Shown here: positions 10,757 to 23,202 of the stretch, piece by piece
How positions within the stretch are numbered: position 1 is the first letter of the stretch
Layout: the number at the start of each line of letters is the position of its first letter
Source: Rhexocercosporidium sp. MPI-PUGE-AT-0058
Taxonomy: Eukaryota; Ascomycota; Leotiomycetes; Helotiales
DNA: 64,000 nucleotides
Direction: 5' to 3'
Assembly: GCA_020746875.1 (NCBI GenBank)
Contig: JAGTJL010000028.1
Span: 124,001 to 188,000, forward strand
Made by a program: the position numbers and the translations under genes
The notes under the pieces: model-generated
The model's input: the letters and a program-made list of their open reading frames with translations, nothing else
What the model was told of the DNA's origin: nothing
Database searches by the model: none

Positions 10757-11206
10757 ATGCTGGGATGTCGTATATATCTTTCCCTCTTCCCTGACCAAGA
10801 AGAGCTTATTCCCTACGAGCTCGCTAAGGGACCATCGCCAGTCACTATGACCGCTAAGGTCGATGAATTTGTCAAGAACTTTACTTGCTACCTTGCCAAG
10901 CACAACTTGTCCGAACATTTTGCACTTAAGGTCGTCGATCCTGCTAAAGCAAGCCGGCTTGTTAAATGTAAGGCGGAGGTGGAAGTGGTTGATATCGGCA
11001 CCGTCGTTCTGCCAAAGTCTATAATGGTTAGCAAGGATTCCATTGTTGCTACAGGATGGCCTAGCCCCCTTCAACCTACCGACAGCGAAGGTGACGACCC
11101 ACCCGCAAGAACAACATACGCAAAGAAGGTCACTGGTACCCACCAGGTTTTCACCAACGACGAAGTCGACACCGCAGAAAAATTGGTCGACGAGCTAGTC
11201 CGCTAG
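10757..11206 (+). CDS. hypothetical protein, 149 aa
   Basis: Open frame with good coding character; the family is not recognised. An inner ATG at 10847 (MTAKVDEFVKNFTCYLAKH) gives a 119-residue alternative that may be the real start. The middle alternates hydrophobic and acidic stretches (VEVVDIGTVVLPKSIMVSKD, then ATGWPSP), and the C-terminus is acidic (DEVDTAEKLVDELV). There is no signal peptide or membrane helix. It may be the last exon of a longer gene reaching back to about 10.4 kb. Confidence 0.45.
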   Translation: MLGCRIYLSLFPDQEELIPYELAKGPSPVTMTAKVDEFVKNFTCYLAKHNLSEHFALKVVDPAKASRLVKCKAEVEVVDIGTVVLPKSIMVSKDSIVATGWPSPLQPTDSEGDDPPARTTYAKKVTGTHQVFTNDEVDTAEKLVDELVR

Positions 11207-11639
11207 AATATCATCAGAGTCTAAGTTGCGCCTAGACAATTTAAGGGGCTGAGATTCTTGATAGACCGGTACAAGTAGCTCGCACTTGACAAGACATGGA
11301 AAGGTAGGAGCGCATGGACTAAAATGATATATGAAACCTGCTTGCGAGGTTCTAAAGGCCTCGGTCTTGACCAGGGAGCACTAGTTTCGGCGGAAGAAAT
11401 ATAATGAGAATCCAGACAGACTCCTGTGACCCTATCTGCTTCAAAGCCCCGCCCTTTCAACGTCATCTAGCGTGAGCTGGACTGCAGAAGGTCCTTAATT
11501 GGCATCATCAGATACCGGAGAGCACACGTCGCTTTCTTTCCAAAGCTACACGCCAGAGGTGAATCACGCGGAAGATCCGCTCCCGGAAGAAACGGGAAGT
11601 AGCCTTAACTAGGAATATGAACTAATGCGAAAGCTAGCT

Positions 11640-14600
11640 TTGCTGTATTTGTAAGCGAATGTGCTAGAATCAGAATGCTAGGGATACATTTATTAATCCT
11701 AACTACTTATTATTAAGAAAGTCAGACTTAACCCTTTTTTTCGCTAGTTTTGTTTTAGTATTTGCAAGTAAGTAACTGCCGCCTTAACTTAAGCTAAGAG
11801 TAAGTATTCCTGAGCATGCCTGAGCCCGACCTAAGCGCCGCTTAAGCAACTTAAACATACGGCAGGTCAGCCTGAGTATGCGCCGAGAGGTTATTTTAGC
11901 TCTTTAAAGAACTCGTTCCGGCTCTCTTAATACTCGGTTACAGTTTCCATATTTTATCTATAAGATAAATCTTATTTTAGTTTTCTTACGACCGAGATTC
12001 ATTTAGAATTATTTTTAAATCTATAATCGCTTATATTTACGTAATAATTAATTCAACCTTATTATTCCATAACTCTTCTAGTAAGAGAGTTTACGAAGAT
12101 AAGCGAATCTTTATTAACTTTTAAAGGGGTTTAAAGTATAACGGGTCGTTAAAAGCAATTTTTCTTTACTTATTAATATTTAATACTGTTATTATTATGA
12201 TTATAATATCAAGATATCCTCTCGCTAATGCCTCTATTTAATTTAGAAGCGCAGCCTTCGCTAATAAATACACGCGCTTACGCGTGGGCATCTGGCTCTT
12301 CGCGCACGCAACGGACTATCTCTTTCATTCGTAATATTAATAAGATACTTTCACTCGCAACCTTATTTATTATATATCGCCTTACCCTCCGTCTAATCGG
12401 TCTCGTCACGCCCGAAAATAACGGCTCTTAATATTAGTCGCAGTCTTCCTTAATCCGGCTAAAGCCTAATTTAATTAATAAAAACAGTAAGTAAATTAAA
12501 ATATATATTATCGGGTTATCTTATGATAAAATACTAATATATTATTATCTTATTTTAATCCCTCAAGTACACTTTCTCTAATAAAAAGTAAGATCGATCG
12601 ACACTTAAAATACCAGAATTAATACTCTTTAACAAGAGTTATTAATTATACAGCGCTTAGCCTTCCAATAAGCATTCCAATAACTGATTTGAAGAATAAA
12701 TCTGCTGCGACGGTAGCAGCCGTAACCGTCGCAACTCCGATAGATCTTACGAATCTGAAAGAACTCTTAAGCCTTCGCAACGGAAAATACGAATGTCCAA
12801 CGAAGCGAAAGGGAAACCCGCTATATACGAATCTAAATCTTAATAATATTAAAAATCAGATCGATTCTATAATAACGCTGAGTTAAGTTTCCCCGGAGCT
12901 TCTCGACCAGTTAAAGAAGCTTGCAGTGCTAGCCTTTTATAAATATTATATTAAACCCGAGCTTAGAGCCGCTCGAATCAAGCTCTAGAAGAAGGTTTTC
13001 CTTATTAGAGATAAGAAAGCAGTGTTAATCGAACCGATTAGAAATCAAGTAATTAGTGTATTAGATTGCTTCTCGTACACCGTGAGATATACCTGTATAA
13101 GTACCAGGCTCGATCGCGATAGTATATTATATACTTTTTTAATTAAAAGCAAAAGAGTTCGTAAAAGTAAAAGATTTTTTTTTTAATTATCCGGCCAGAA
13201 AATTATATAAATAATTATAACCTTACGTTTTTTCTCGATATTCTTACTTTAAATATATTCTATTATAATTATATAAAACAAATACTTAATTAAGTCGTAA
13301 AATAAAAAGCGTATATTATAAAGATTTTCAGGGCTTATTTTATAAAAAATCACTCGCTTAGCTCGGCGAGTAATATAAGATTGTTACGTAAGCTTGAAAG
13401 TAGCTTAGAAGAGTTTTAGGATAACGCCGACGATACGAGCGCTTTTATTACTGAAATAGAAAAAGATAGACTTTTAAACGCCTTAGCTTGCTTTAAATTA
13501 GTCCGGGATAAAATAAAAAAGCTTTTAAAAAAGCCGGAATTAGATAACGATTATATTTATATTTACAGCGTTTAAAAGTAATAAAGGCTTTATTAAAATA
13601 AGATTTACGTCAGATATTATTAAAAGACGCTTAAATAGCTGAAAAGCTTAGTGCGATAAGGAACTTAAGCTCTTATATCCCCTCGGGTCTACAGAGAAGA
13701 TTCTATATGCTAATCGTATTAAAGGTCTGTGTTTAGTAGAACTAAAGTATCGAAATATAATAATGATTTGCGAATCCTATCCAAAGTAGCACATAAAATA
13801 AATCTAAGTTTCCGCTGCGGAAGCTATTGCGGTAATTCAGAAATGGACGAAGTGGATTAATGTAGTATTATATAAAGACTTAAAGAAGCTACTTACTACT
13901 TAGGAGTTCCGTAAAAAAATAACTTTATAAGAACTTAAGTACGAGAAAGAGCAAAAGACTAATAATATACTTAAGTTTATATAAGAAGTAGCGGCAGCTT
14001 CTCTACTAATAAGAAAACAAAGCTTTATAAAGCATCGGAAGTTATAAGGGAATAATATTATATTTATAAATAAGAGTTTAAGTATAAGTAAAAGAAGCGG
14101 AGACCGTTAAAAACCTATAAACTCTCAACGAGTAAAGTTTTACTTGCCGTTATATAATATCCGATAATTATATAGAAGAATTCACAAAAGTATTCTTCTA
14201 CCTTTATTTCCGCCTAAAAAAACTTTAAATTAAATAATAATTAGGATTATTTTTCGAGTTTTAAAATTCGATTCCGGCTATTCATATATTAGAAGCTGCT
14301 ATATTTCTCATATAACATAACGCATTATTAATATTCTGAGTTTTACTCTTCTCAATTTAATTAATATAAGCCGGTATCTTAATCTACAAGTAAAAAGAGC
14401 TAACAAAATTATGCAATTATATAAATTACTTTTCACGGTCTGGCTTAACCTCGAGAGGAATATTATTTAATCTTCTCCCTCTCCCGACTCTACTTCTACT
14501 AATATTACTACTTACAAGTGCGTCTTCCCCGCTTTGTCCTTTTACATCTCTTAATCTAATGGGATCTCCAAAGCCGAAACTTTAATCAGCTCTATCGATT

Positions 14601-15050
14601 GTCCTTCCCTTACTCCCGGGCTCTTTTCTTTTGCCGGCTTTAGTTCTATTTTTATCGTCCTTACTGTTATCGGGCTCTGACGATTCCGGATCACTCGGTT
14701 CGGGCTCTCTTCTAAGCTCTGGAATCGAGTCACCTTTTTCAACTTGAGTTTCCGACCCGAGAACTTTCACACTTCTATAGCTTCTATTAGTCTCTCTAGA
14801 ATCTCTTCTACTTTTAGGAGAGCTAAGACTAGGAGAACTATTAATCTCACCAGAGTTCATTAGGTTTTTGAATTTATAATAATAATACGTTCGCCGTCGA
14901 CTATATTAAGAATTAAAGTCTTATTGTTCTCGATGTATATCGTTTATATAACAAGATAATCCGGCTTCTGCTTAGCCTTTACCGATTGCAGCTCCCGGGC
15001 CGCAGCCTCAAGTTCTTCATGAATAAATAATCATATTTAAGTAGATATTG
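11640..15050. repeat. AT-rich block of RIP-degraded repetitive DNA
   Basis: About 3.4 kb with an abrupt rise in A+T, many TAA/TTA triplets, no long open frame and residual coding-like snippets, for example minus-strand 14582-14860, a Ser/Arg/Glu-rich stretch. Its left part (11721-11948) aligns to the minus strand of 34160-34331, with differences mostly C-to-T or G-to-A. This is the pattern left by RIP on both strands of a duplicated element. The element class cannot be told. Confidence 0.75.
11721..11948 (+). repeat. repeat block shared with 34160-34331 (mutated copy)
   Basis: Landmarks in common order with the reverse complement of the 34-kb copy include the sequences ctgccgccttaac, cctgag/gcatgc, ttttagctc and actcgttccggctc. 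This copy is AT-shifted (for example cgctagttttg against ggctggttctg) and about 55 bp longer in the middle, where a cctgagc-type motif is repeated. Confidence 0.75.
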
Positions 15051-15384
15051 TAATTAGTTTGCTAAGAGGCACTGTATTGCTAATCAACACCGACGCTTAT
15101 GAAAGTGAATCATGACTGAAAAGTCCTATATAATTAGATCAAGATTTGAATAGCATTTCCATCCATCCATTAACATGTACTGTGACGTAACAGGTAGTTC
15201 GAAATCGGAATCTCGACATGAACATTTTCCATTTCCGTCTCTGAACCTGAGCTGTTGCTGCCATAGCCTGAGCAAGTGTAATCGCCGTCACAACCCTATC
15301 GGCGTAAATTGGTGCTTCAACTTAGAACTTGTATAAGATGATGTGAGATTATTTGTCGTCCTCCTCCTTGCTACATAAAGCAGA

Positions 15385-17373
15385 TCACGCAATGTCATCG
15401 TCAAAAGCTTGCCGATTCATGAGTTTATCGTTAGGAGTTCGGTACGCCGCACCAGTCCGTCCTACTGCCGCAGACAGTCCTCCAGCCTGCGCAAGTCCTT
15501 TCACAATCGCGCCGTCTGATACTGCCTTGCTGAAAAGTCTTCGATCCCAGTATGCCCTCCATTCTCCGATCTTCTTCATTATGCTTGCGCCTAGCACCGG
15601 TACCCAAGTCCAATACCATACGAGTGCCATTGAGGCAGTAATGATTGGCAATGCTACTGCAAAGTATGTCCAGAATGGGACTTTGATATCTGATGTGAAT
15701 GTGCTGACGTTCATACCGAAGAGACCTGCTACGAATGACAGTGGAATATACACTGTGGCAAGGGTTGTCAAAGCCCTAGGTAAAGCCGTGTCAGGTGTCG
15801 GTAGCTTGTTTTGAATTAAACCAAGGCACTTACTTGACATCGGTCGCTTGTTCAATTGCCTTCCTGCTTTCCTCCACCGCCATCATGGCAGTAATTGCTG
15901 GAATTGTGCTTGAGTTCTCCTTGATCTGTAGTAAAATCTTCTCTTTCATAAAATTGAAGTCTTGTTCTAGCGTTCTCCAAATCGGCCGCTCGATTGAATT
16001 GCTTTGGCCCAAAAATGCTGAGACTGTCTTGAGATCTGCTTCGAGTAGACCAGCAGCTCGTTTGAGGTAGCCATCAAACAGTTGCTTGTCTGCAAGTCGC
16101 ACATCTGCAGTGACTAGCCGCTGGCTTTCTGTGTAGTACACAATATGTCGTTCTTGATCGCGAATGACTTGAATCCACGTGTCCTTGACTAGCTCTAAGA
16201 CTGTTTGCAACATAGTATCTGAATCGTATCGGACGCGAATTCCATCTCTTTCCTGTTCAGACCCGCATTAATCTTGAATATTGGATTCGATAGATTTGCT
16301 CATAGGACTTTGGAGCTTGGAGTGATAATTCACCTAGGTAGAATCTCTGGGATTGCAATCGCAAAGGATTATTGCTATGATATGTAAGTTTCGTGTGCAC
16401 GAGAAGGTTTTATTTGCACTTGGGAGCTTGTACTAACTGATTTTGCATTGTTTACTGATGTCGACGTCTGCTGGGACCCAAGTCGATAGTATAGTGACAT
16501 GCTCCTCTGTAGTTGCCAGGTATCCATGTGAGAAAGAGCTCCTCAGATTCCTTCCTTCGATGGGTCGGTCTTTCTTTGTCCGCCTTGTGTAGCGTCTCAT
16601 GTAAGGTATGACTTGATGCCGTTGCTGGTTAGTTTTACTGGGTAGAACGAAATCAACTTCATCACCTGACTGTTGAATATGATCGTTGAAGAACTCCACA
16701 TCGCACTCAAATGCATTCCGAAGTACTTCCATGACCGATGGAGAGAGCTGGTTCACCACAAATATGCGAGCAGACGCGTAGCTGGCTTTGATATGCTCAA
16801 GATGACAACACCGCAATAAATCCCCAATACGATTGCATGACAACACTTTTACACTATCCCATATTTGTATATTGATATCGATCACTCGGACATCAACATA
16901 TTCTTTCTCTGTGGCTCCAGAGATAGCCCGTTGAAGGAAATGCGTGACAGCAGACAATCCACCAGTCTCAGCCCTATGCATTCATATTAGTTCCGGCTAT
17001 CGTAGATAAACGTGGAAACCGCCATGAATGGAAGTCAATCTTACGCTTGTTTCAAGCATCGTAGATGATAAGGCCCGGAATATACACCATTCCTGTAGAC
17101 CGAAGTCTCGCTGAAGCCGCTGAAACCCCGATTTGGCTGCAACTCAGTCGTTTCTGCCGATAAAGTACCAACTGGATCCCATATCAATTGAGCTTGCTCC
17201 TCATCATGTGGCTCATGGAAAATTTGCCACGGGATACCTCCTTCGTCTGGAGCTCCCAATGGTCCGCCTGTTGTGTTGTCGGCTGCGTCTTTGCTGACTA
17301 CATTCTTCCTCCATAAGCCCCGCTTCAACTGGATATTTTGAGATTGTTGCTTCAACCAGGCATGATGTGACAT
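15385..17373 (-). CDS. CorA-like Mg2+ transporter family protein
   Basis: Four minus-strand exons (17373-17045, 16973-16438, 16245-15834, 15775-15385) give 555 aa. Introns are 71, 192 and 58 bp. The 192-bp one is the least certain, but it joins CKI to NGIRVRYDSD in frame. The N-terminal half has charged, fungal-specific sequence, including AFECDVEFFNDH. The central helical part (MLQTVLELVKDTW to MKEKILLQIKE) precedes TM1 with the GMN signature (TLATVYIPLSFVAGLFGMNV), then TM2 (WTYFAVALPIITASMALVWYW). This is the CorA fold order, with divalent-cation transport as the presumed role at a membrane. An extra 5' exon cannot be excluded. It is a second member of the same superfamily as the gene at the left edge, but too different to look like a recent duplicate. 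Confidence 0.8.
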
Positions 17374-18131
17374 CGCAGATGGATGTTGAAGCAAAGATTT
17401 AAATATGATAGTAATAGAGGAAAGTGCTGAATAGAAATTGAATCTCCCTCATCGGTGGGGTCGAGGAGCGTCTCAGCCACCTCCAGCTTTGTGCAGCCAC
17501 GTTGCAGGGCATTTTCTCGGGCTCTATCCTGGCCTTCCGTTATCTCTGGCAAGACCCGTGAACTGTGGATGGCTGGAGGTACGGAGGCATTCAATCATTG
17601 GGCGTTGGTGAGACTGCAGCAACAGTGTTTGAATCGAAAGCAGCCTTGCACGGTTATATAATCTTACTCGACTACGAGTGATGGTTCCCCGGAGTCCATA
17701 TGTATCAGCAGTCAAAGCTCTCCAGAATGAAAAAGGATTTGATATTGACAATGGAGGCTATTCCCATTTTTAAGGGCTTTTCTGACATCAGTCCCGCGCT
17801 CATTTAGTAGCTCACAGTCTCGAACGCTTTGGACCGCTTTTGTATGACCAGCAGTCTAAAAATCAATAAATGACGCAAAGTTGAAGTACATCGTATGTCG
17901 AAACACGCAATATGAGCAAAGTTATCACATAAGGAGGCGGAGTCGGGAAGCCTGTTGGAAAGCCTGGGCGGGTAAAAGAGGATAAATATGCTAGTGCGCA
18001 ACTGTGCCACAATATTCAGCTTCGGTATCGAGATATAAGAGACGCCTCGTGGCGAGAACGAATTGATTGAAATTAGAATTTGAGTCGCATAATACAAATC
18101 ATTCAAACAAAAACGCCCAAAAACCGCCGTC
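17374..18131. other. intergenic between two divergent genes
   Basis: Minus-strand frames here (for example NASVPPAIHSSRVLPEITEGQ at 17594) could be an upstream exon of the CorA-like gene, but no GT donor connects them. Confidence 0.35.
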
Positions 18132-18579
18132 ATGCCTTTGAGTTTTCCAAAACCGCCGAAACTGCCCACGACGACAGATCAGTCGAAAACGGTCAGTTAC
18201 GGCCGTTCGGGAGTGGCTTTCGGCGCTGTTATGAACGGTATTGCAAGTACCGCGGAGCTTGACATGTATAGGAAGCGCCGGGAAGCTATGATACAGTGTG
18301 GCGAGGATCCAGGTAGCCTCCTCGACTCTTTCATTTCTTACTGTCAACTAATGTCTTGGGGCGTTTCCAGATGCTGTCGCCAAAGCACAGAAAGCCAGGC
18401 ATGATTCACGCAAGCAAGCGGTCAAAAATTTGTTTGGCATGAAGACTGAAAGCTCGAAAGGGGACGTGAAACAATATGAAGAGAGTGTTACCAGCGTCAG
18501 TGATGACACGGGAGGAGCTCAAGGATACTATGAGCCGACTTCGGGGCACACGAATTCTGCTGATGGAGTTATAAGATAA
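18132..18579 (+). CDS. hypothetical protein, 129 aa, two exons
   Basis: Exon 1 (18132-18312) and exon 2 (18371-18579) join through a GTAGCC/CAG intron with matching phase. The N-terminus is proline-rich (PLSFPKPPKLPTTT), followed by a Gly/Ala patch (GRSGVAFGAVMNGIAS), a charged helix (AELDMYRKRREAMI and AKAQKARHDSRKQAVKNL), and an acidic, Ser-rich tail. There is no signal peptide. Clean splicing over a well-formed frame supports a real gene. No function is assigned. Confidence 0.6.
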
Positions 18580-18601
18580 GACAATATTCTATAAAGGCTC
18601 T

Positions 18602-18634
18602 CCGAGGGGGCGAGGGGGAGGGGGGGGGGGGAAG
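18602..18634 (+). repeat. G-rich tract
   Basis: An unusually long G run (about 12 G) after ggggcgagggggagg, just downstream of the 129-aa gene. Such a tract could form a quadruplex; no function is inferred. Confidence 0.6.
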
Positions 18635-18699
18635 TAGCTGCATATATTACCTACTTCGGAGGTGGTTGATATTGAAATAATAGTTTGGAAATCATGGAC

Positions 18700-19860
18700 C
18701 AGCTATGCGATTTTCAACTTTTATTGTGAATCAATTTGCATCGACACTTGAGATGCCTTGCTTGTTCTCCGTGGCTGCTAGCTTTTGTCAACTTTTCAGC
18801 CGCAGCACGGCTTCGCCAACCTCACCTGATTGAACATCCCTCGATCGGGGCATACAAATTAGGCAACAACACACAGGTGACTGAAAGCCGCTCCGAACCA
18901 ATCTCTCGTGTCAGCCAATCCATCATCGCCCAGTGCGTACCCCAGGCTGATCGACTGCTCTCCAGCCACTAACTTCAATACTGCAGTCGGTCTTGGAGTC
19001 GACACGCCTCTGAAAGCACAGCAAGATGACCATATCGATTTTGCTGGAGCTGGAATCGGTATCACGCGAAAGCATATACGCGCTCAGACGCCACACCAGA
19101 ACCCCGCACCGTTCGTTTTTTCACTCTGTAGAGATATCTCTGTCACTCGATACATTTAATCTCCTCGCAAAAAAGCTCCCACCAATTGCAACGGCCTATG
19201 GTCCATTCGATACGGAGCTGTATAATTTTCATCGGAGCTTTGGAAGAGAGAGAAGAGCAGCTAAATATGAATGTTAAGTCCGAGAGACTTGAACCCCTTT
19301 CTCGCGATATTTCAACTCATTTATCGGGCGTTCTGGTCTTCCCAGATTATGAAATTAGACATGAACCTCGAGGATACCGACCTACCTTGGGCCAAGATAT
19401 GGAAATTTACCCTAGAAGACCCCATACGGAATTTCGAATTGCGGTCAAGGCTAAGATCGCTGACACTAATGAGGCTGACCGAATATTCAACGAGCTTGCC
19501 AAAATTAATCCCGAAATACTTGGGGCGATAACCGCAATTGGTGTGAGACATCAATGGTATACACTGTCACCGGTTCCCCGGGGGTTAAATAACGCTATAT
19601 ATCAAAAGCGCTTTCATCAATGTCATATGCCATGTTATTTCTTCCTCCAACTCTTCATCCCCATCAACAAGCTCAGTTTCAGCCACCAGCAACACTATTC
19701 ACAGCTCGTCCAGTCCAGCCGCCAGCTCCCCCTCTTACTCTTCCGCAGCCATGAGGAAAGGTTCGACTTCACATACGACGTCCGCTTCCTCTCTCGAGCA
19801 TGACGATCATCTGCCCCAAACGGAAAGGCATCCCGAAGGAGTGAGCTGAGGGTGATTAGC
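18700..19860 (+). other. possible decayed or unresolved coding region
   Basis: Coding-like text appears in three different plus-strand frames: NFNTAVGLGVDTPLKAQQDD near 18970, SLDTFNLLAKKLPPIATAYG near 19140, and EADRIFNELAKINPEILG near 19470. I could not connect them with consistent splice sites, so this is either a multi-exon gene I cannot resolve or a frameshifted relic. No family recognised. Confidence 0.3.
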
Positions 19861-20204
19861 GCCTGAGTAGGAGCGGCGAGCCTACTACCCGACCTTGGGG
19901 CGAAGAAAAGAAAGTTGTGCTCAACTACCAATATACAAAGTTGTAGAAATTAATAGATTAATGACAAATCCATTGAACACTTCACTCTCTAGAAATTTCT
20001 AGAATACTGGAGGCGATTGTAAAATTATAAGAGTAGATAGTTCCCTAGGACCCTCTAAGAATTAAAGATCTTTTTAAATTTACATAAGTTAATTTAACGA
20101 GATTTGCTCCTTCTTCAATAAATTTATTAACTTTGTCCAAGATTAGTGTATATGTATATTAAACTTCGAAGCACGTTTATTCCCCTTGTTTATACTTAAC
20201 TTAT

Positions 20205-23202
20205 CTAATATTCCACCGCTTGCTCGTGAAGTAGAGCATTGTGATGCTTTTGACAAGCTGTAGTAGTAGGGTGATCATGACCAAGAATAGCCTGATAACC
20301 ATTGTAGGCTCTTAGATACAGTCCGAGGGCAGCGTTATATCTTTTCTGCGAAGCGAACAGGAAAGCTAAGCAGTATACACTCGTAAGCGTGTCTGGATGG
20401 CTTGCCCCGAGCTCCTGCTCGTACCCGGCCAGCGCGCGCCGGTTTATCGCCTCGGCCTCGTCGTACCTCCCCTGCCTCTCGAGTACCGACGCCAGGTTGC
20501 TGCCGCTCGTGAGCGTGTCTGGATAGTTGACCCCGAGCTCTTTCTCTCTTTCATTTATCGCCTCAAATAAAGTGACCTTGGCTGTGGCATACTCGCCCTT
20601 ACACAGTAGGTACCAGCCTAAGTTGTCTTTGATCGTAGCTCGATCCAAAACCGCTTTACCATCCATCGATGTATGTGATAGTGCCGCTATCGAGTGAGGA
20701 AGCAGCTCTTGACACTCTAACCATGTTTCATAAGCACCGTTTAGAAACACTCTAGCTACGATATTAATCGGTGCACCTCCCCATCTCTGTAGCTGCCCGC
20801 TTAGCTCTACCCATTTGCGGGTCGATAGCTGTACTAGCCGATGCATCTCGAATGACTTTTGCTCGACCTGTCCTCGAATGAGAGAGAAGCTAAGTAGTGG
20901 CGCAATGGCTGCTTCGAATTGTAGCCGCCTCGTTCCGTCGTGCAGTAACCGCTCAGGAATACCTTGCCGGTCGAACATACTCATGAGCGCAAGCAGATCC
21001 GTAGCTTCAGGATTGGTCCCCTGGATCTGATTAAATGACACTTGCCACGTCGTAATCACCGCATCTCGAGTGCTATGGTCTCGCCGAAGATCCTTTGCGT
21101 CGTTATTGTTCAGAAGACTGTTCTGGTTGGCCTCGCTCTCGTGGAAGAGATCGAGATACACAGCAATAGTGACTGGCGGTCTGGCTCGTATGTACGCCGC
21201 AGCGTGACTGATTGCCAATAGTATACCTTCGAGCGTTTGGACAAGGGTGACTGCCTCCGTCCTAGCGACCTCGCTAATAGCAATCCTCGTCTCTAGTAAT
21301 GCCAGCGAATCTGCTTCTTTCATCGGCTCGATCTGGATGACCTTGCCGTGCGTATCTACGAGGTTGATTGCCGCCGCTGAGTTGCGCGATGTCAGAAGGA
21401 TCGAACCGTTACAGGACTGAGGCAGAAAAGCCTCTAATGGTCGCTTCCTACTCTCGTTGTGGCTTTCCTCCACGATACTCTGCTCCACACTGTCAGAGAG
21501 GCCAAAGAACACATCCGCATCGTCCACGTTGTCTAGTATCATTACCCACCTTCCGTGTGACTCGTCTGAAAGCCAGTCGCACACTAGTTGCAAGATATTC
21601 GCCTTTAGATCGTCTCTTCTAGGAAGTCTAATCATTTCTGCAATCTCTTGGTAGGCTTGTTTGAATCGGACACCATTGCTTGCAAATATCCAGAACACGG
21701 ATGTCTGAGGTCGATGCTTCCGCACTCTGTAGGTATACTCGATAGCGATCTGGGACTTCCTAGACTAGGATTTAGTCTCCCCGTGGATGGGATAGTGACA
21801 CGCCTACCCGATTCCCCCAAGCCCGACCAGTGCCACTGTCTTATGTTTTGACAGCGAGTCTTGCCTATCGAAATCTTCGATTCTCGCTAAAATATCTTCT
21901 CGGCCTATAAATTGTTCGTCTTTTGGAAACGGGACCATGAATTGTGGCTTTGTATTGAAAGCTACAACTTGTAAGTCCCAATAGTATTACATGATTATGG
22001 TGTCTACATACCGATTGGCTGTACTCCTTCTGCCAACCCTACCTCCTTCAACTGAGGTACCTGTGCACAAATTGCTTCAAAACAGCATATATCTGGCGAT
22101 ACTGTGCATCGTCTCTACTACTGCATTTGGCCATCCCCGTATGGTTTGAATCTATACTCTCGACCGTCTCTTGTGCTCTTGCAAAATCTAGCTTCGATGA
22201 GAAGTCATCCACAACCTGTGGCCATATGTTAGTCAGTTTACAAGTAGTAGCGTCACAGTAGAGTGCTAGGTGGCGGCAACATACTTTGCTGTCTAGGCCT
22301 TTCATTCCAGAGATTCCCTGTGCTTCCTGAAATGAGTGTACCTTGATGCCGTGTGTGCCAACGAGACTCTTAAACTCCTCGTGTATATTATCCAATACCT
22401 CGCTGTTGACTTCGAGTTTCTGAATAATACGCTTGTTCCTGTCTTGCAAGCCCAGCCGTGTAAGATTAGATACAATCTGTGCCCAATTTGCATATGAGGT
22501 CCCTCGATGAGGTGTCTCGAGGAAAACCACCAACTTTGTCCGCTCACGACATCTGTCTGATTTGTGGAGAGCCTACATTAAATCGTTAGCATATATGACT
22601 ATCCAACAACTGCTAGGGATACGTTACATCTTTAACCAGGATGCCGCCTACACTATGCGCGACGAATATGATCGGATCCTGCGGCAGTGATTAGCAAAGC
22701 GCTGTGCAAGGTAGAGAAGAGTATCTATAACCTTATTCTCAATGTCTCTCTCTAGTTTGACCGCAAGGTCGCGCCCATGCTGCGATATGCTATTTTCGTT
22801 GTTTGCCTGGAAGAAATCGCCAATCACATCTGCTTTATACCCGTATGTCCATACCCTGGCCTGACGAAGATCTGGCACGAGAAACTCTTTCGGCCAGAAG
22901 ATGGAGGCTGGTGTAGGAGGAGTGGGCTCATTCTGTTCGGTTGCCCTGCTTTTACCTTTCTTATAGCCCAAGAACGACTTTATATTTGTGCGTCTGCTAA
23001 GGCCATCGACCGGACCAGGAGTTGACGACAACCGATGCGACCGGACGTCTCGCGCGGATGGCCTCCGAGGCCATGCACAAAGATAATGCTGACGACGGGG
23101 TTCAGGGGAGCTTAATCTAGGCAGGGGAAGGAGTGGAGCCGCACTTGAGGTGCCGCTGGTCGGCGCTAGCGCTATCGCTTTCCGAGAGCAGGGTGAAACC
23201 AT
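20205..23202 (-). CDS. fungal NLR-like protein: alpha/beta-hydrolase, NB-ARC, TPR; probably frame-broken
   Basis: Exons on the minus strand: 23202-22732, 22678-22628, 22572-22285, 22215-about 22057, then (after a frame break) to 22012, 21961-21808 and 21759-20205. The N-terminal lipase-like domain shows IIFVAHSVGG and VVFLETPHRGTSYANWA. The NB-ARC shows the P-loop GLGGIGKSQIAIEYTY split by a 48-bp intron, kinase-2 RWVMILDNVDD, GSILLTSRN and EGILLAISHAAAYI. Kinesin-light-chain-like TPRs follow (YPDTLTSGSNLASVLERQGR; HPDTLTSVYCLAFLFASQKR). Such proteins are proposed innate-immunity or heterokaryon-incompatibility receptors. Oddities: VHR and VPQLKEVG, normally contiguous, lie in different frames near 22058 with no usable intron. 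The oxyanion motif HGLGGH (23055-23081) is also in another frame, rescued only by a weak putative intron 22997-23046. Few TPRs remain. It is either recently broken or mis-sequenced, and the true start is uncertain. Confidence 0.7.

Noticed and set aside
12228..12886. Short frames inside the AT-rich block (for example KNKSAATVAAVTVATPIDL)
   Set aside because: Isolated, RIP-degraded, and no domain recognisable.
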